From: Wolfiporia cocos
Taxonomy: Eukaryota; Basidiomycota; Agaricomycetes; Polyporales; Phaeolaceae
Direction: 5' to 3'
Length of the DNA stretch: 64,000 bases
Assembly: GCA_029448655.1 (NCBI GenBank)
Contig: JACCLO010000014.1
Coordinates: 1,984,001 to 2,048,000, forward strand
This document shows positions 1-13,485 of the stretch, piece by piece. The notes below the pieces were generated by a model. That model ran no database searches, had not been told where the DNA came from, and saw only the letters and a program-made list of their open reading frames with translations. Position 1 is the stretch's first letter. Each line of letters begins with the position of its first letter. Made by a program: the position numbers and the translations under genes.

Positions 1-252
1 GCTGTCGAGATATCGCGCCCCGACACAGGCGAGCACACTACGACGCTCGTGCTTGGGCTGGTGAAATGCATCCACGTGCGTAAGGACGTACTCGTCCCAG
101 GTCCAAAGCGCACAGTCGACCCTGCGCTCTTGCGAACTGTTGCTCGCATGGGCGACATCACTTACTCGCGTATTGGCGAGGGGTTCCGGCTGAAGAGACC
201 TGTATGGGTAGAGGAGGAAGCAGCTATTAAGGACGCAGTGGGTGATCTGTAG
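1..252 (+). CDS. Flavin-reductase-like (FMN split-barrel) protein, last exon only
   Basis: Frame 1 is open from the window edge to the stop at 250-252, so only the 3' part of the gene is present. The roughly 83 residues closely match the last exon of the complete gene at 25508-26684: both contain PDTG.HTTTL, then I.VR.DVL.PGPKR.VDP, then RMGDIT and R.GEGFRL.RPVW. That gene carries the flavin-reductase-like fold (FMN-binding flavoprotein oxygenase family), so this is probably a paralogue binding FMN. The upstream exons lie outside the window. Downstream, 253-4090 has no recognisable gene. The assignment rests on the internal match and on the family assigned to the other copy. Confidence 0.75.
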   Translation, partial: AVEISRPDTGEHTTTLVLGLVKCIHVRKDVLVPGPKRTVDPALLRTVARMGDITYSRIGEGFRLKRPVWVEEEAAIKDAVGDL

Positions 253-3200
253 TAGGTGTGCTGATATTGTGGATATTGTTTCAGAGAATAACACCTTCGA
301 AATCCTGACCAACATGATACTGATGCCAAGCTCGCAACCTGTCTACAGAGATTTTGCTTGCATGCAAGAGTCTTCAAGCTTGCAGGCATTGCTCCTGTAT
401 TGCGCCGCCCTTCTGTAGTACATCAGCTATCAGCTAAGCATGTGTCAGATCGCGATATTGCACGCCGCTGCTAGGATTGCGGCTTTGTGCATGACCTTAG
501 TACGTAGAACTCACTTGCTGTTGCTCAGCTTGAGCTTGATCCATATTCGATGCATGGCTATTGAAAAGGCCCCCCCAGACGGTCAATAGCCGTTAAAGCT
601 CACGAGCGGTGTCACTGAGTTGGCGCTTTCATACGGCGTATGCTGAGCATTCTGAACGTGCAAGTTGCATGCTCTGAGATTTGCGTACGTCTTGTCCATC
701 ATAATCCTTTTACAATTGCAACGTATATGCTAGCTAGTAGCTTTCAGTCTCGTGACCGTCTGTAGCGCTTCGCGATGATGTCAGAGACTCACAGCGAATT
801 CTATATTCAGTAATGTGCTTACCGCATTTAGTTAGTGTCCTTTGGCGCAACTTTAATTTGTCATGATCACTTCTGTTGAGTGTTCATTCCATAAATACCG
901 CGGACGGCGAGGACTCCTCGTTTCGCGTCTTTCCCCTCTACCACTCACTACTTGTCCGGTTACCCGCTGTCGCTGCCATCGACATCGGTTGTGAACACGA
1001 ATGCAACTCCTGGATGGACTAAGCAGTGGCATCCTATGGAGATACATGATACACGCGAGAAAACGGCTAGAAGCTACGTGGGGTGACGTGTTCTGATGCG
1101 TCTTTAAGCCCCGTCTCCCTTGCATTTACATACCGGGGGTGAGTGTAGCTCTCAGAACTACAATGATAGTGCCGAGCTCGTCGTCGCCGCACTTCACTGC
1201 CACCCGTGCCACATCGCTCTACCGCCGGACGTCACCGTTCACTCCGAGTGCACTGTATACGCGCGCTCGGACCTAAGCTACAGCCTCGTCTCGCCGCAAC
1301 ATCGCCACCATCGACAGACATTTCGCAGAGTGGGGACAAACCTATGTACATCTTCGACGCCAGCAGCTACATTGACGTTGAAATTTGCACGACCACTCGC
1401 ATGTACCCATCCGCGGTCTGACGACTCTCCGAGAGTGGCCCGCATTGGGATATGGCTGTGTGTATGCGCAGTGATGGTTCCGTCCACGAGCGCATCCGCG
1501 GACCCAACCACTATGTGCCGGATTGTTACCCACGTGCCACAATCGGCTCAGACGCAGATGCAAGTTTGCTGCAGCTCGAAGATAGGTATATACCAATGAA
1601 GAGCACGCATATACCCACCGACGTCAGGCATATATGAACAAATGGCGAGCATATAGTCACTGATTCCTCACATCCTTCCTCGAAGATCGTCAAGACATCA
1701 TCTTGCACTCGTCGCTGTCCAGCTGCTGGCTTTGGGGTTACGTTTCAATGGCCGCCGGGCCCCCTCCCGGTCGATACGCGGACCGGCACCCTCCGCGAGT
1801 AACGGGGGCTGCTGCACGACTGGCTGTATTGCCGGGAAGTTTTAGTGGGTGTACCAGATCTGTGCGTAATGGCATTTCCTCTTCCCCGCGAGCATGCGCT
1901 CGCCCCCTATGCCGACCCACCCGTGCTAACCCATGTTAGCCGCCGGCGGGCCAATGTGCTCAGATAAAATATTGCGTTTCACTCGTGTGGTCGTCTTCTC
2001 TTCCGATGCGACAATCGTTTCGGCTGGCAGACTGCAGCCTGATATATATGGCTGCCCACTCGACTTACAAGATATAGGGTGCTTAGTTCCGCTGATATGC
2101 AGCGAAAGCAATCGCACAACCTGAGCAAACTCATCGTACAGCAGTCGCGAGTTTGTAAGTTTGTCAGAGCAGAGCGTCGATCTACAAGAAAGAACGCGTG
2201 CCGCTCGATTGGGTCCAGGGAGGACATGAGTGCGAAAGAGGGCCGGCTGTTCGTGTGATGGATACAGTCCAAAGTGTTGGGTGCGTCAGCTAGCTGATTC
2301 TTGCTGCACCGAAGAACTATGATCGAGTCGATTCAAGCGACGACATATTCATACTTCCGAACACGCTTCAGCGGCGAAGTGGGAATAGCAACTTCAGAGA
2401 GGACGGAAACGAAAGAGAATATAAGACTAACAATTCGCCGGCGCATGCGTATATCGGAACTATCACCTTTGACCGACTCGTTCAGCTCGGATTTTGGACA
2501 CTACTCAAGGTAATGAGCACACCGGTCGACTGGCTGTCCGCTTGAGAATGTAAAAACTTCACGGAAGGGATGCCACTGTGAGTGTTGATACAGTTCACCT
2601 AGCGCAATACCTTCACGTGGCCAACTCCTTTCTGTACTGAAGTATCCATAACGAACCAAATTCTCCCAGCTCTCGAATCTTCGCGGGCAAACACGACATA
2701 GGGATTCGTCGCGTAAGACAGTGTTGATCCTGCGGTATCATCCTCTCCATTACCTCCGATTATCCCGGGTGACTCTCCAAACACGCTACGAGTTTGTTCG
2801 GATGCAGTGCCACTGAATACCACGTGGGTGCACGATAACCTGCAGTTCAGGCGCCGTTAAAGTGGTCACACTGGAAACATTGTTCAGGGCACTGAGAACG
2901 TAAGAGCAACGGGATGATACTCCTCGATCACGGGTATGTTTGTACCACTAGAGCGCAAGAGCAATGTCAATTTGCAAAAAAAAGGACGGTTGCGAAGATG
3001 GAAACTGCGCTGGGGTGTGCCACTGGTGCAAGGCACTTGGCCGTAAGTTGTCTGCGGGTTTTGACTGTGATGCCGAGTTCGAGCTGACGGTATGATTGCC
3101 GGGGCAACAGACTGAGTCGCTTGTAACTGCCATCAAGACCCAATTAGCAAGGCTCTTCCCAGTCGACCAAAAGTGGCGCCATCTCACGTTAACAGCGCTA

Positions 3201-4090
3201 ATTAGGACAATCTCACTAGCAAGGAGGCTATCTATGAAACGTAGCTTTCATCCCGAGCCGGCAACGCGTTGCATTTGACGCTGTTCTTAGCGACGTGATT
3301 CTGTCACCCAGTAAGATGTATCCTTTGAGTACCCCGCCTCAATGTGTCAGCCTTGCACGCTAACATGAAATAGAGCGTTGCACCCGAACCACGCTCAAAA
3401 TGCACCTGAGATGAAATCAATGACGGACTTCATTCCACCAACAGGCACATCGATCACAAGGTCTTACCTTCTCTGCATGATAACATCAAAGCAACGTCAT
3501 CACTCCCGCAGTTCGACAAGCCAGATAGCAAGTCGCGTTGCATCGCCAGGACACCGCTTGTTGTACAGAAGATCAGAGTCGCCTCTGTTCATCAGTGCGC
3601 CCAAACAGGACGAGTGCGATCGGCGATCGGCCGGGATCTGGACTGGGAGGCGGGAATTCGGGCTTCCATCGCATCCCGCGAGTCTTGTCCCGCCGGCGTC
3701 GGTGTGTGTGATAGCGCCCCTCCTATTGTGGTCGCCGCCCTCCTGGCGGCGCGCCCTTCCAGATATAGCAGGGCGGGGGCGGGGAGCGCCGCGTGACGTG
3801 ACGGGGCAGAGGGTTGAGCGTGACCGCGGGTGACAAGCCACGCAGACCGCAACGCCATCGCCGCCAAAGGCGCGACTCGCGATATCGTGCCGACGACGCT
3901 TAAACCATTCGTTTCACAGCTCTTGTTCCGCAGGACCGTGCGGAAAACAGACGGACACTCGTGCACAGCCAGCGGGACGCAGCTCGCAGCTCGGCTCGTT
4001 CGCTCGGAGGCCGGACACGCAGCGGAGGACGCTGCACAGTGGCAGCTTTCTTCTCGGCGGCTCCCACCGTATCCACGCACTCGCACAAAC
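253..4090. other. Gene-poor spacer
   Basis: No reading frame here looks like conserved protein and no exon chain with matching splice sites could be built. Short frames at 1120-1599 (+) and 853-1125 (-) have irregular, Cys/His/Arg-rich composition typical of chance frames. The last few hundred bases before 4090 become GC-rich and presumably hold the SNF5 promoter and transcript start. No terminal repeats or target duplications were noticed. Confidence 0.5.
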
Positions 4091-4249
4091 GTAAGTCCTC
4101 TCCTTTTCCCCTTGGTCCGTGCGTCCCCTTCCGTCCATCCCGAAACGCGGTCCCCTGACCTGTTCCCTCGCGTCTCCCCGCGACGCGCTCTTCCTCCCCT
4201 TCCCGTCCCGTCATGTATCTGTATCTTACCCTCCCTCCCTTCCACGCAG
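4091..4249 (+). other. Probable 5'-UTR intron of the SNF5 gene
   Basis: A consensus donor (GTAAGT at 4091) is followed by a strongly pyrimidine-rich stretch that ends in CACGCAG at 4249. The next exon would carry the ATG at 4360. At 159 nt it is about three times longer than most introns in this window, which is common for leader introns. It is inferred from the splice signals and composition only. Confidence 0.5.
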
Positions 4250-4359
4250 ACGACGACCCGTGCCTCGACGCACGCCCACCACAGTCGGTGCTGCTCGCTC
4301 AGCCAGCAGACGCCTGAATTCCACGCTTTGTCAGCTTTGAGACTCGGGGCGACGGCAGC

Positions 4360-5719
4360 ATGAACGGCATGAACCCCGGCGTGCGCGACAGCGGCGGGAC
4401 CTTCACGCCCGCGCAGCTTCAGCAGATGTACGCCGCGCGCGCAAACAATAGCGGCGGAGGCTTCAACCCCGCCATATTCCAGCAACAACATGGCATGGGC
4501 CAGATGCCTGGGAACGCGGGCCAGGGCCAGAACCAGGCGCTCAACCCGGCCATGGTCATGCGCCTGCAGTCGATGCGCCAGCAGGCGCAGATGCAGGGCG
4601 GCGTGGGCGGCGTGGGCGGCATAAGCCCGGCACAGCTGATGCAGAACATGAATGCGGGCGGGAATGGAGGCGGTGGTATGGGGATGGGGATGGGAATGGG
4701 AGGATCCAACGGGATGAACGGTGCGTTGCGAGTCGCTCTCGCCCGAGTGCGGGACCCTGATAGGCATGCTAGGAATGGGCGGGATGAACTCGCTGAACCC
4801 GAGCGCGCTGATGAACATGAACATGGGCATGGGCATGAACAACATGGGCATGAACATGAACGGGATGGGTGGCAGCGGTGGGGGTGGTGGCAATAGCATG
4901 AATGGTGCGTCGTCTACTGCTGCCAGCGGCGAGGCTATCCTGACGCTCGTCGCCGGCTAGGAATGAGCCCCGCTGCGCTCATGAATGCGATGAACGGAGG
5001 CGGAGCGAATGGAGGGATGGGCATGAACTCGATGGGCGGTGGAATAGGCAGCATGAACAGCATGGGCTCCATCAACCCTGCTGCGCTGATGAGCGGTGAG
5101 CGTCCCATCGATCCTTCTAAGCGGCTGTGCTGTCTACGCAGCTCATTCTGTGCATCGCTCCGCGGCGTGCGGTGGTCGCAGGCCATGCGGCCATGGTCCA
5201 CCGTACTGCCGATGATGCCTGTCTGCAGTGCGCCACATGCTGACACGTCCGCTTCTCTTGACTGCAGGCGCGACCTCGCCCACGAACCGCGGCGAGAGCA
5301 CGAGCCCGCGCGCGCCGCAAGCGCAAGCGCAGCCGCAAAACCAAGCGCACACCTTCCCGCTCTCGAGCGGGCCCTCTCACCCGTCGTCGCCGTCGAACCC
5401 CACCGCGTCCGCGTCGATCCCCAACATCAGCATGGGCGGCGCAGGCCAGTTCTCAGCGCAGGGGCAGGGGCAGGGGCATGGCATGAACCAACAGAGCCAG
5501 AGCCAGAACATGGGGCAGGGACAGAGCCAGGGGATGGGGCACGGCGCGGGCCAGGGCCAGAACGCGAACTACAACGCGCTGCTGAGCATGGGCATGAACC
5601 AGATCCAGATCCAGCAGTTCGCGCAGATGCAGCCGGCGGAACGGGACCGCGCGATGCTTTACTTTCGCTCGATGCACGTGCGCGCGATGCAGCAACGCGA
5701 GCAGCAACAGCAGCAACAG

Positions 5720-5766
<47 letters not shown>

Positions 5767-8700
5767 GCAGGCGCATGAGCGCTTCCAGCAGCTCTCGCAG
5801 GGCCAGTATGAGCAGGCGCGCCCGTCGTCTGCTGCGTCAACGAGCTCGCTCTCACAGCGTATCTCGCAGCCACAGATGCAAGCGCAGCCGCAAGCGATGC
5901 CCGGTCAGCTTGGAAGCCAGGGACAGAACCAAGGACAGAGTCAGGCTCAGGGCCAGAGCCCTAGCGTGCCGCAGATCCCATCGCACCCGTTCCACAGTTC
6001 GCAGAATGTGAGAGATTGGTTGATTTTGTGTGCGTCGCGCGTGCTGACGATGTGTGTGTCTGCGTGCAGCTGCACATGATGCCCCCGCCATCGTCGATCC
6101 CCCCTCGGCCGCCCACAGCAAGCTCGCACCGATCGCAGCAGAGTGGACAGTTCTCGATGGGTGCTCCCAGCCCACGTCCCGGCACGAGCGGCGGCTCTAT
6201 ACCTGCATCAAGCCCTCGGCCGCCCACCAATGCACTGCCGAACGTGAGCACCCCCGGCCCCGTGCCAATTCAGCCGCGCCCGCTCGGCGAGAGTCCCGTG
6301 CCGGTGACGAGGCCCGGGACGAGCATGTCGATGTCTGCAGGGATGGAGCCGAAGACGCCCAGCCGGCCTGCCACGGCCTCCGGATTCGCGCACCAGATGC
6401 AGCAGCAGCAAGGCCAGAGCGGCGGGTTCTTGAACGTGAACACGGCCATCGCTGGGCCCCACGCGCAGGGCATGAAGTCCCCGAGCGGCGGGTTCGCGCC
6501 GATCGCGCCGGCGCCGAACACGCCTGGCTCACCGACGCGCGGCGCGAGGCGCACCGCGGGCGACACTCCCGTGTTCGGGCAGCCATCCCAGCCTCAGCAA
6601 GGGCAGGCCCAGGGCCAGCCGCAGCCGCAAATCCCTGCGCGCCCGCAGACGCCGCGGCTGTTGATGTCCGCGATGGCGAACGTGGGCGGCGCGAACGGCG
6701 TGGGGAGCCCGGCCAGCCTCGCGGGGATGGGCATCACGGGCAACGTCGGCCCGCCGAACGCAGCGCAGAACCAGATGCTCAGCGGGATGATGAGCGCGGG
6801 CCTCCTCGGCGGCGCGGGCGGGGGCATGATGGGCCCGCCGGTCCTGCCGCGCTCCACGAGCCAGACGCCGATGCACCAAGGCGACATGAGCGGGATGGGC
6901 GCGGGCATGGGCATGAACGGAGGCGCGAGCGCGGGCATGGTGCGCCAGCTGTCGACGGGCCCGATAGGCCTCAACCCCAACTTCCCGGGCACGCCGAACG
7001 GCCTCGCCGCGTCGCCCGGACAGAACGGCGCGGTGGACCCCGCCGTGGCGGCGCGCGCGATGGCGAGCCTGACGAACGGGATGAACATGGGCCTCGGCGC
7101 GGCGGGCGCGCTGGGCGGCATGGGCGCGCTCGACATGCCGATCCCGCAGACGCCGCTGCAGCAGCAGATGCGGCAGCCGTCGCAGCCGCCGGCTGCGTCG
7201 CCGTTCCCGAACGCGGCGTCGCCGGGGATCCCGCAGAGCATGTCGAGCATGCTGGCGGCCCCGCCGTCGCTGAGCCGCATGCACTCGAGCACACCAGACC
7301 GCAAGCTCCCCGGCGACGGCGCGGCGCCCGACGATGCAGCCACGCTGCCGCCGAGTGCGGGTAAGCCGCCTGCGAACCGCGCGCCGACGTATACCCTCCC
7401 ACCGCTTCCCAGTAATGTGCAGATGAACCCTAAGGTCACGCGTGTGTCCATTGTGCCGTTGAAGGACGCTGCTGAGAAGATACCGCCGCTCACGGAAGAA
7501 GAAATTGAGAATATCAAGAGTTGGATGAAGGTCGACAAGGAGTATGACGGCTATTATAGGAAGATGCGCGAGCGCGCGCTGAAGGAAATTCGTGAAACCA
7601 TCAGCACGCCGCGTGCTTGGTGGGAGAAAGACGCTGTTCTGGAAGATGGCCATCCGATTCGCAGGCGGCCAGATAAATTCTCCCTCACGGGGCTCAATAG
7701 GCACAAGGAGAGAGAGTTCAGAGAGCGGTGGAAGCCAGGGAAAAGAGAAGGATTCAAGCCGTGAGTATGCGAGCTCTATAAACCCGGCTATTGGCTGACA
7801 AAGTCGTCAGTCCAAGAAGACTGTCTCTAGAAAGTGCAGCCCGTCCTGAGCAGCTGGTGCCAATCCGGCTGGAATTCGACGTAGAGCATCATAAGATGCG
7901 TGACACGTTTGTTTGGAACCTCAATGGTTTGTGGTGCACGCTTCAGCCGTACTTGTATAAGCTAACCGTCGTGCAGACCCCGTCATTACGCCCGAAATCT
8001 TTGCCCAATCGGTCGTAGAAGACTATGGTCTTTCCCAAAGTTATCATGCCGTCATCACGAAGGCCATACAAGATCAGCTCAGTGACTTCAAAGCGCATTC
8101 GGCCACATTCGGGGAAGATGGTATACTGCATATATCCTCAGACCACGATGAGATTCAGAGTGGAACGCTCAATGAGGAGGAAGCCGAATGGTGGGAGGCG
8201 TGGAGAAAGAAGGTCCATTCGGGCTTCTTCTCGAAACGTACAACAAGTAGCAGCGAAGCTCAAAGTCGCAAACGACGGAAGCTGATAAAGGAGGAGGCTA
8301 CGGAACGTTCCGCGGTCTCGAGTGTCCCTGCCGATGTATCGCTACCTGTGCATGAATTTGAGTCGAACGAGGAGTCTCTGCCGGAAGAAATGCGGATCCT
8401 TGTCAAGGCAAGTCATCGCTCAACCATGCTCAGAGTAGTAGGCTGATTTGTGTATGTGCAGCTTGACATCATCGTGGGTCCTTGGAAGCTGGAAGATCAG
8501 TTCGAATGGAACCTTGACAACAATGATCCGACTCCAGAGCAATTTGCGGAAATCTACGCCAGAGATCTTGGACTTGTTGGCGAATTTACGTACGTTATCC
8601 TGCCTTGCTAATACCGTATGCGCTGAACATGAGTTGTGTAGAACTGCCATCGCGCATTCGATACGAGAACAAGTGCAGATCTACCAGAAGTCCCTGTTCC

Positions 8701-10416
8701 TCGTTGGCCACCCGTCGGATGGGTCTGCTGTGCAAGACGACGACCTCCGCATGTCTCTGTTACCGTCACTGACGACTGCTGCGCGTTCGATGGACCAAGT
8801 TGGGGCGTTCACACCAATCTTGAGTTACCTGAGTGACAGCGACATTGAGCGTAACGAGAAGGAACGCGAGAAGGAGCTCAATCGACGTAGACGCAAGACG
8901 ACTCGAGGAAGAAGGGGCATCGCTCTGCCCGATCGCGAACCTCCGAAGACGTTCCGCACGCCTGCTATCGGATTCCCGGAGGTTGATCGCGACACTCTTG
9001 CAATCGCCAATGCAGTCAACGCGCCGACTTCACGCCGGGCTGCTGCCGCCGCCGCATCGCTGACCATCGCCAACATGGTCGCATCGGAGAATGGCACTGT
9101 GTTCCTGCCTACCGCGCAGCCCACTCCTCTGGTCCCGGTCACCCCTGTGATCTCGAAGGAGAAAAAACCAAAGGGTTTGTTCAAGGCTCCGTCGTATCCG
9201 CCAAATGTACTCCGCCCTCGTGCTCAGCTTAAGGGCCCTACGCCGTCTACCGCAGCTGATATCTCGACGCTGCCTCCACCTTTGGAGGGCGATCTGCCGT
9301 TGCCTAGTAGTAGCGGTGCTCCTGACAGCAAAGGCGCTAGGGTCGTCCTGACTGCGAAACGGGTCAAGGAGCTTGAAAGAGAAGCGAAAGAGAAGGAGTA
9401 TGCTGACGGCCAGCATGCAAACATGATCAATGGTGTTTGGCACTGCTCGAATTGTGGATGTCCAGAAAGCATTGCAGTTGGTCGAAGGAAAGGTCCGCTT
9501 GGGGACAAATCGCAGTGTGGCACATGTGGTACGTATATTCCTACAATGGCGGGAATCCCCTTTTCAACCATGCTACTCTTCAGGCAAGTTCTGGCATAGA
9601 CATCGACGACCTCGCCCTGTCGAGTACAATTCAAATGCCGAGTTCCATCTTAACTTGATGCGAGAGGCGGAACAAGCGCGTGTTGCAGCCAAAAGACGGC
9701 GTCCGCCTGCTTCCGCAGTCGACGAGCCCCCACAGGCGCCAACAGACGATAATGACATGGAAGCGGACTCATCGGCCCGTTCGAGACCCGACGTCTGGGT
9801 GGACATTCTGCCGAACTCGCGCTCCGCTACTACACCTCGCAGCGGTGATAGACAGCCATCTCCGGTGTCTGCCACGTCCAGCGCTTCAGAGTCACCTTTA
9901 GCCAGTCGGGTGAGTAGAACAAATGGGATTGGCCACGCAAGCTCTGCTCCTCCCGACCCGCCACCACAAACGTCAGAATCCACGGGCCAAGCCGATGCCG
10001 CTGCACCGCCAGTGGCCTCTCCGCCTCCTCCGCGCCCATCGGTACCCCCGAACAGTGGCTCGCAACCCTCGGTACCGTACTCTCGTATACTCCATTGTAC
10101 TCATGACTAATTCGATCTAGGTCCCTCAGTGGCTGCAAGATGCGATGCGTGAGATGCAGAATAGATATCCCGATGACCTGTTCGAAGTGTTCCTCCGTAG
10201 GCAGCCTACTCCAGAGTGGCGTCTGAAGTGCTTGGATTGCCCGGGAAAGGTCCGTAGCTCCGTCTGGGTGTTTCGTCCAGTGTCTGACGATGCATGATAT
10301 TTGTGCAGCTGTATACCCCCGGCCCGGGCGATACGCTTCTGAACTACGAGGTGCATCTGAAAAATCGGCAACATCGACAGAGGGTGGCAGCGCGTGTTGG
10401 AGGCGGGAGCGGATGA
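4360..10416 (+). CDS. SNF5: SWI/SNF chromatin-remodelling subunit SNF5 (SMARCB1 family) with GATA-type zinc finger
   Basis: This is a core subunit of the SWI/SNF nucleosome-remodelling ATPase in the nucleus. About a dozen exons encode roughly 1,750-1,800 residues. The N-terminal half is low complexity (Met/Gly/Asn, then Gln/Pro) and includes 23 consecutive glutamines encoded by mixed CAG/CAA at 5702-5770. The SNF5 domain has two repeats: repeat 1 begins LVPIRLEFDVEHHKMRDTF (about 7857-8090) and repeat 2 begins KLDIIVGPWKLEDQFEWNL (about 8460-8690). A GATA-type finger follows (CSNC, 18 residues, CGTCGKFW) at about 9445-9610. The C-terminus has a small CLDCPGKLY...NYEVHLKNRQHR motif and ends at TGA 10414-10416. 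Exons join in frame across introns at 4721-4771, 4905-4960, 5097-5268, 6008-6069, 7761-7810, 8408-8461 and others. It is much longer than yeast or animal SNF5 because of the N-terminal extension. Confidence 0.95.
5702..5770 (+). repeat. Polyglutamine tract (CAG/CAA)n in SNF5
   Basis: Sixty-nine bases of interspersed CAG and CAA codons encode 23 consecutive glutamines in frame with SNF5. The mixing of synonymous codons suggests selection for the peptide rather than plain triplet slippage. Shorter Gln/Met/Gly runs surround it. Confidence 0.9.
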
Positions 10417-11007
10417 TGTGGAATTACTGTCGTTGCTTGTGTATGTATAGTCTAATTGCTCTCGATGTGTTGTAGTGCTGTTCACATAAGGATATTGGAT
10501 AACGATAATCAACTGTTGAGTTTCTCTCGCGCATGGGCGGAATAGCAGGAAGGGACTTGTGCTACTCTTCAACGCATTGACGTCGGTCTTTTCGAATAGA
10601 CCACCCGATTCCAAAGCTTTGTCTACAACACGGCCTCAGCTCAAGCGCTTAAGCGGGAACCGCCTTCGTGAAGGCATGTCTTTCCCGAGCGTCTGCCTGT
10701 TGCTGGTCACTTACAACCCTTGGAACAATGAACTCGTCCACTTGAGAGAATCGTTGTGAACATCAATCGAGTAGCGTGCCGTGTGAGTTGTATTTAGACA
10801 TTACTATTGTTCAGACAATGGACGATGCGGTCTTAGCTTCGCATCAAACTTGATTGTCTCGGCCACACTCCGCGGCCACAGTTTGATCGATCAACCGCCA
10901 CTCGCTAGCTTATACGCGACCGCCCGTTCCCAGCTTTCATTATCATCTGCACGTTCAATCCGTAGCCAGTATTCTCAACTCCTTAGCTGCTCCTCACAGT
11001 GTCCAGC
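10417..11007. other. Intergenic spacer between SNF5 and the FunK1 kinase
   Basis: About 590 bases between the SNF5 stop and the next ATG on the same strand. No gene, repeat or clear regulatory site was recognised. It should hold the SNF5 terminator and the kinase promoter. Confidence 0.5.
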
Positions 11008-13485
11008 ATGGCGGAGCATGTTCTTCACGGAAGCGGTCACCAATTTGCTACTCTATTTGAAGCGGACCAATGTGGCAGCGATGCCACTCCGGACGAACGC
11101 AAGGCAATCGCAAGCAGAACCGTCGTCGAATTTAGCAAACCCGTAGAAAAGTTCTTGGAAAATTTTGTGCCAAGTCAAACGCCTTGTCCACGTCGGTACA
11201 CTCGGGGGATATTCCAAGGTGCGCAAGGCAAGGATCAGAAAGCTTTATCCATGGGAATCGTGAGATCCACAGTTAATGTCTCCATATTGGATCTTCACGC
11301 CGTGTATAGGCACTTGCCCTCGAAGACTTGACAAAGGATTTCCCGACTGCGAAGCGACTGCGCTTTGCCTATCAAGGTGACCGGCTCATTCCGCTCACCA
11401 TCGGCGAACATACAGCACCTGATGATCAGCTGAGAGCGACGATCGTGTCCTCGTTCCCTGGCCAATCCGCGGCGGCCGACCCCCAATGGGACAAGATATC
11501 GTTAGTTGTGCAGGTCAATCCGCATCTTACGTACGACCCTCTGGGATCAGACCCTGCGTGGGAGGAGGGCATGTTGCAAATCCTGCGAGCCGCTCGAAAC
11601 ATGCTTGTGGTCAATCACAGTCTTTTCGTATTCGTGATAGGAATCTACCAGAATCAAGCAAGGATTTTCAGGGTAGACCATTCTTCTGCAGTAGCGTCAA
11701 AACTCTTCAATTTCCGCCGGCGTCCCGGTTTGATACGGTCGTTTCTCTGGAGGTTTGTGCATCCTTCTGCTTGCACCACAGTGGCAGGTGCAGATCCTTC
11801 CGTCTCGAAACCCACGAAAAGGGATCTGCAGTGGGCGCGCAAAATACTCGGATCAACCCCTCAATCTCCTGCCATTATGAATGCCTGTCGATGGTTCACT
11901 GTGGAGGACTCTGCACAAAGGAACGCCGCTCGGCATTTTCTGATCTTCAAGCCAATTTTCGTCTCCTTAACCTTATTTGCGCGTGCCACACAAGTTTGGG
12001 AGGCCATCGAGCGAGGAGACAAAACGGGAAGACGATTCGTGATCAAGAATGCGTGGCGGTCTTGCCAAGAATATGATGCAGAAACGAGAATATACCAGCA
12101 CTTACGAAACGAATTGTCTCCCGGACAGCAGTTACTTGGTGTGGCGGAGATGGTGTGCGGTCTTGACCTAGGGGAAGCCGAAGTGTCAAACAATTCTGCT
12201 GCACAAGAATCCGAATCCACGGCAGCGGTTTCGACGCCTCCTGTTTCACGCACCCGTCTGACAATCAGAACTCCCCCACAGAGGAATCCTCGTTCCGGAA
12301 TGCAAACTCGTGCCTCTAAGGCCATCCTAGCTACGCGGAACAAGGCAGAACCAGCTGGCCACCGCACAACATGCGCATTCGGCCGCAACAACACTTCAGA
12401 TGCTCCGTGCGAACGCTCGCATATGCGTTTGGTAATCTGGCCAGTCGGCAAGAGCCTTGTGGAATTCCAGAGCATCAGAGAGCTCACAGAGACGCTACGC
12501 GATGCAATAATAGGTCCGTGACAACCTCAGCAGCCGTACTACGCCGTTAATAGCTCCTCTTTGACGCGAACGTTGGCAAATATCCGCACGCAGGTCATGA
12601 ACAGCTTTGTGATGCCGGAGTCCTCCACCGCGATATCAGTAACGAAAACATCATGATTTCTACTGATGCGCGTTTCAAGGGGTTCTTATGTGATTTCGAC
12701 CTGAGCGTGTTGCTGCAAGAACTCGACTCATACCCTTGCGCGACGGTGAGCCTCCGCATTGCGCTGGCGTGGCGGGCTGCTGACGATTCGCTGCTATCTC
12801 TGTACAGGGGACGTGGTACTTTATGGCAGTGGAGCTGCTCGAAAGGCCGAGATGGACGATGCACAAGGCGGTTCACGATCTAGAAGCATTCTTCTGGGTG
12901 CTCGTCTGGACGGTCCTCGACCAACTCGACCGTTCGCACCTACGCGATCCGCAGATAATCAACTGGCTGTTCTCGTTTTCGAGCCCAGACGAGTGTGCCA
13001 AAAGGAAGCGCGAGTGGCTGTACAATTCTGAGTATGATCTCAGTGTGCCGGGAGCGGAGGCGTTCTCGGAGCTGCTGGCCGGGTATAGCCAGCTCATCCG
13101 TTGGACAAACATCAAGGCGCCAGACCGTTGGAAGTACAAGCTCACCCACGAGGATGTTCTAGCACTCTTCGATAAAGCTCTCGCGAAGTCCGGATGGCCC
13201 GACGATCGCAGTCTCCAGGTATATCTTGGGAGCCCTCCTGCTGAGGCACAGTCCGCACAAGAAGGTGCCGGAGATCTCCATAACGAAGACACAACAGAGC
13301 CCCAGGCTGGAGAACACCCTGCCAAAGGGAAAGAAGGTGCACCTCGTACGATGGTCGGCGAAAAGCGACGACGTGAAGACGAAGACGGAACTACAGAATC
13401 ATCCTCTCTCAAACGCCAGAGGGCGAGCACAGAATCAGAGAATGGGATCGTCGGTGCCCGCCATGACAATGCTCCTCCATCTTGA
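11008..13485 (+). CDS. FunK1-type fungal protein kinase
   Basis: FunK1 kinases are a fungal family, expanded in mushrooms, whose substrates are mostly unknown. The start is the ATG at 11008. Exons join in frame through an intron at 11259-11308, one from about 12513 to 12594 and one at about 12746-12807. The N-terminal half carries FunK1-like regions, and the kinase core is split across the later exons. The catalytic loop reads VLHRDISNENIMI, the metal-binding segment reads FLCDFDLS, and the activation/P+1 region reads GTWYFMAVELL. The tail (from about 13200) is charged, low complexity and rich in KR motifs such as KRRREDED, possibly a nuclear signal. It has its own promoter space and no functional link to SNF5 is evident. 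Family membership is confident; the cellular role is not. Confidence 0.88.

Noticed and set aside
1120..1599. 159-residue + strand frame
   Set aside because: Composition is that of a chance frame and nothing conserved is visible in it or around it.
3592..4899. 435-residue open frame on the - strand over the SNF5 5' end
   Set aside because: It is antisense to the repetitive Met/Gly/Gln-coding exons of SNF5, has Pro/Met/His-rich shadow composition and no domain; the + strand exons join perfectly into SNF5.
6529..7704. 391-residue - strand frame (and a 436-residue + frame at 6054-7364) over SNF5
   Set aside because: They are Ala/Arg/His-rich shadows of a GC-rich coding exon; the SNF5 frame at 6070-7760 explains the region.
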